The notes under the pieces: generated by a model | The model's database searches: none | What the model was told of the DNA's origin: nothing | Seen by the model: only the letters and a program-made list of their open reading frames with translations | Shown: piece by piece, positions 13,595 to 13,603 of the stretch | Layout: every line of letters starts with the position of its first letter | How positions within the stretch are numbered: position 1 is the first letter of the stretch | Source: DASPKW01 sp038244055 | Lineage (GTDB): Bacteria; Planctomycetota; Phycisphaerae; Tepidisphaerales; Tepidisphaeraceae | Length of the DNA: 13,603 nt | Assembly: GCA_038244055.1 (NCBI GenBank) | Contig: JBBRTW010000168.1 | Location: 1 to 13,603, forward strand | Direction of reading: 5' to 3' | Position numbers and translations under genes: made by a program

Positions 13595-13603
13595 GATGAG
13601 TCC

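Overview
This GC-rich bacterial window carries ten supportable protein genes, one of them partial, plus one probable gene remnant. The intergenic DNA is unusually rich in short tandem and inverted repeats. Secreted PQQ-type beta-propeller proteins that open with a D-W-P-Q-W-G-G motif after the signal peptide, an S4 protein without zinc cysteines, weak Shine-Dalgarno sequences and many secreted proteins of unknown function suggest a Planctomycetota-like bacterium. That placement is an inference from protein style; no rRNA or marker phylogeny is available here.

Layout: 1-174 is the start of a leftward lipoprotein gene. 175-776 is a 600-base gap packed with repeats: degenerate heptamers, hairpins, an ATTCT/AGAAT palindrome, and adjacent arrays of 8-, 7- and 9-base units. 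The rightward pyruvate carboxylase gene pyc (777-4259) converges on the leftward endonuclease III gene nth (4436-5107). Between them lies a composite palindrome of two repeat types. The stop codons of both genes fall inside its arms. Next, all leftward, come a small Asp/Arg/His-rich lipoprotein with its own terminator, a gene remnant that keeps its stop and terminator, a secreted PQQ-type beta-propeller protein, and rpsD with a long leader and a clear promoter. A probable three-gene leftward operon follows: a three-helix membrane protein, a secreted alpha/beta-hydrolase and a 64-residue protein. Then come a membrane-anchored coiled-coil protein and a large secreted protein of unknown function, separated by a REP-like block of two equal-sized hairpins and an 18-base tandem repeat.

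The protein genes look like ordinary chromosomal housekeeping (anaplerosis, base-excision repair, ribosome) and envelope genes. I saw no transposase, phage, CRISPR, toxin or defence gene, no rRNA and no evident tRNA. The most unusual content is the repeats. Several unrelated motifs share a strict 7-base period, and several arrays touch gene ends, so the same short-repeat process seems to have acted at many gaps.
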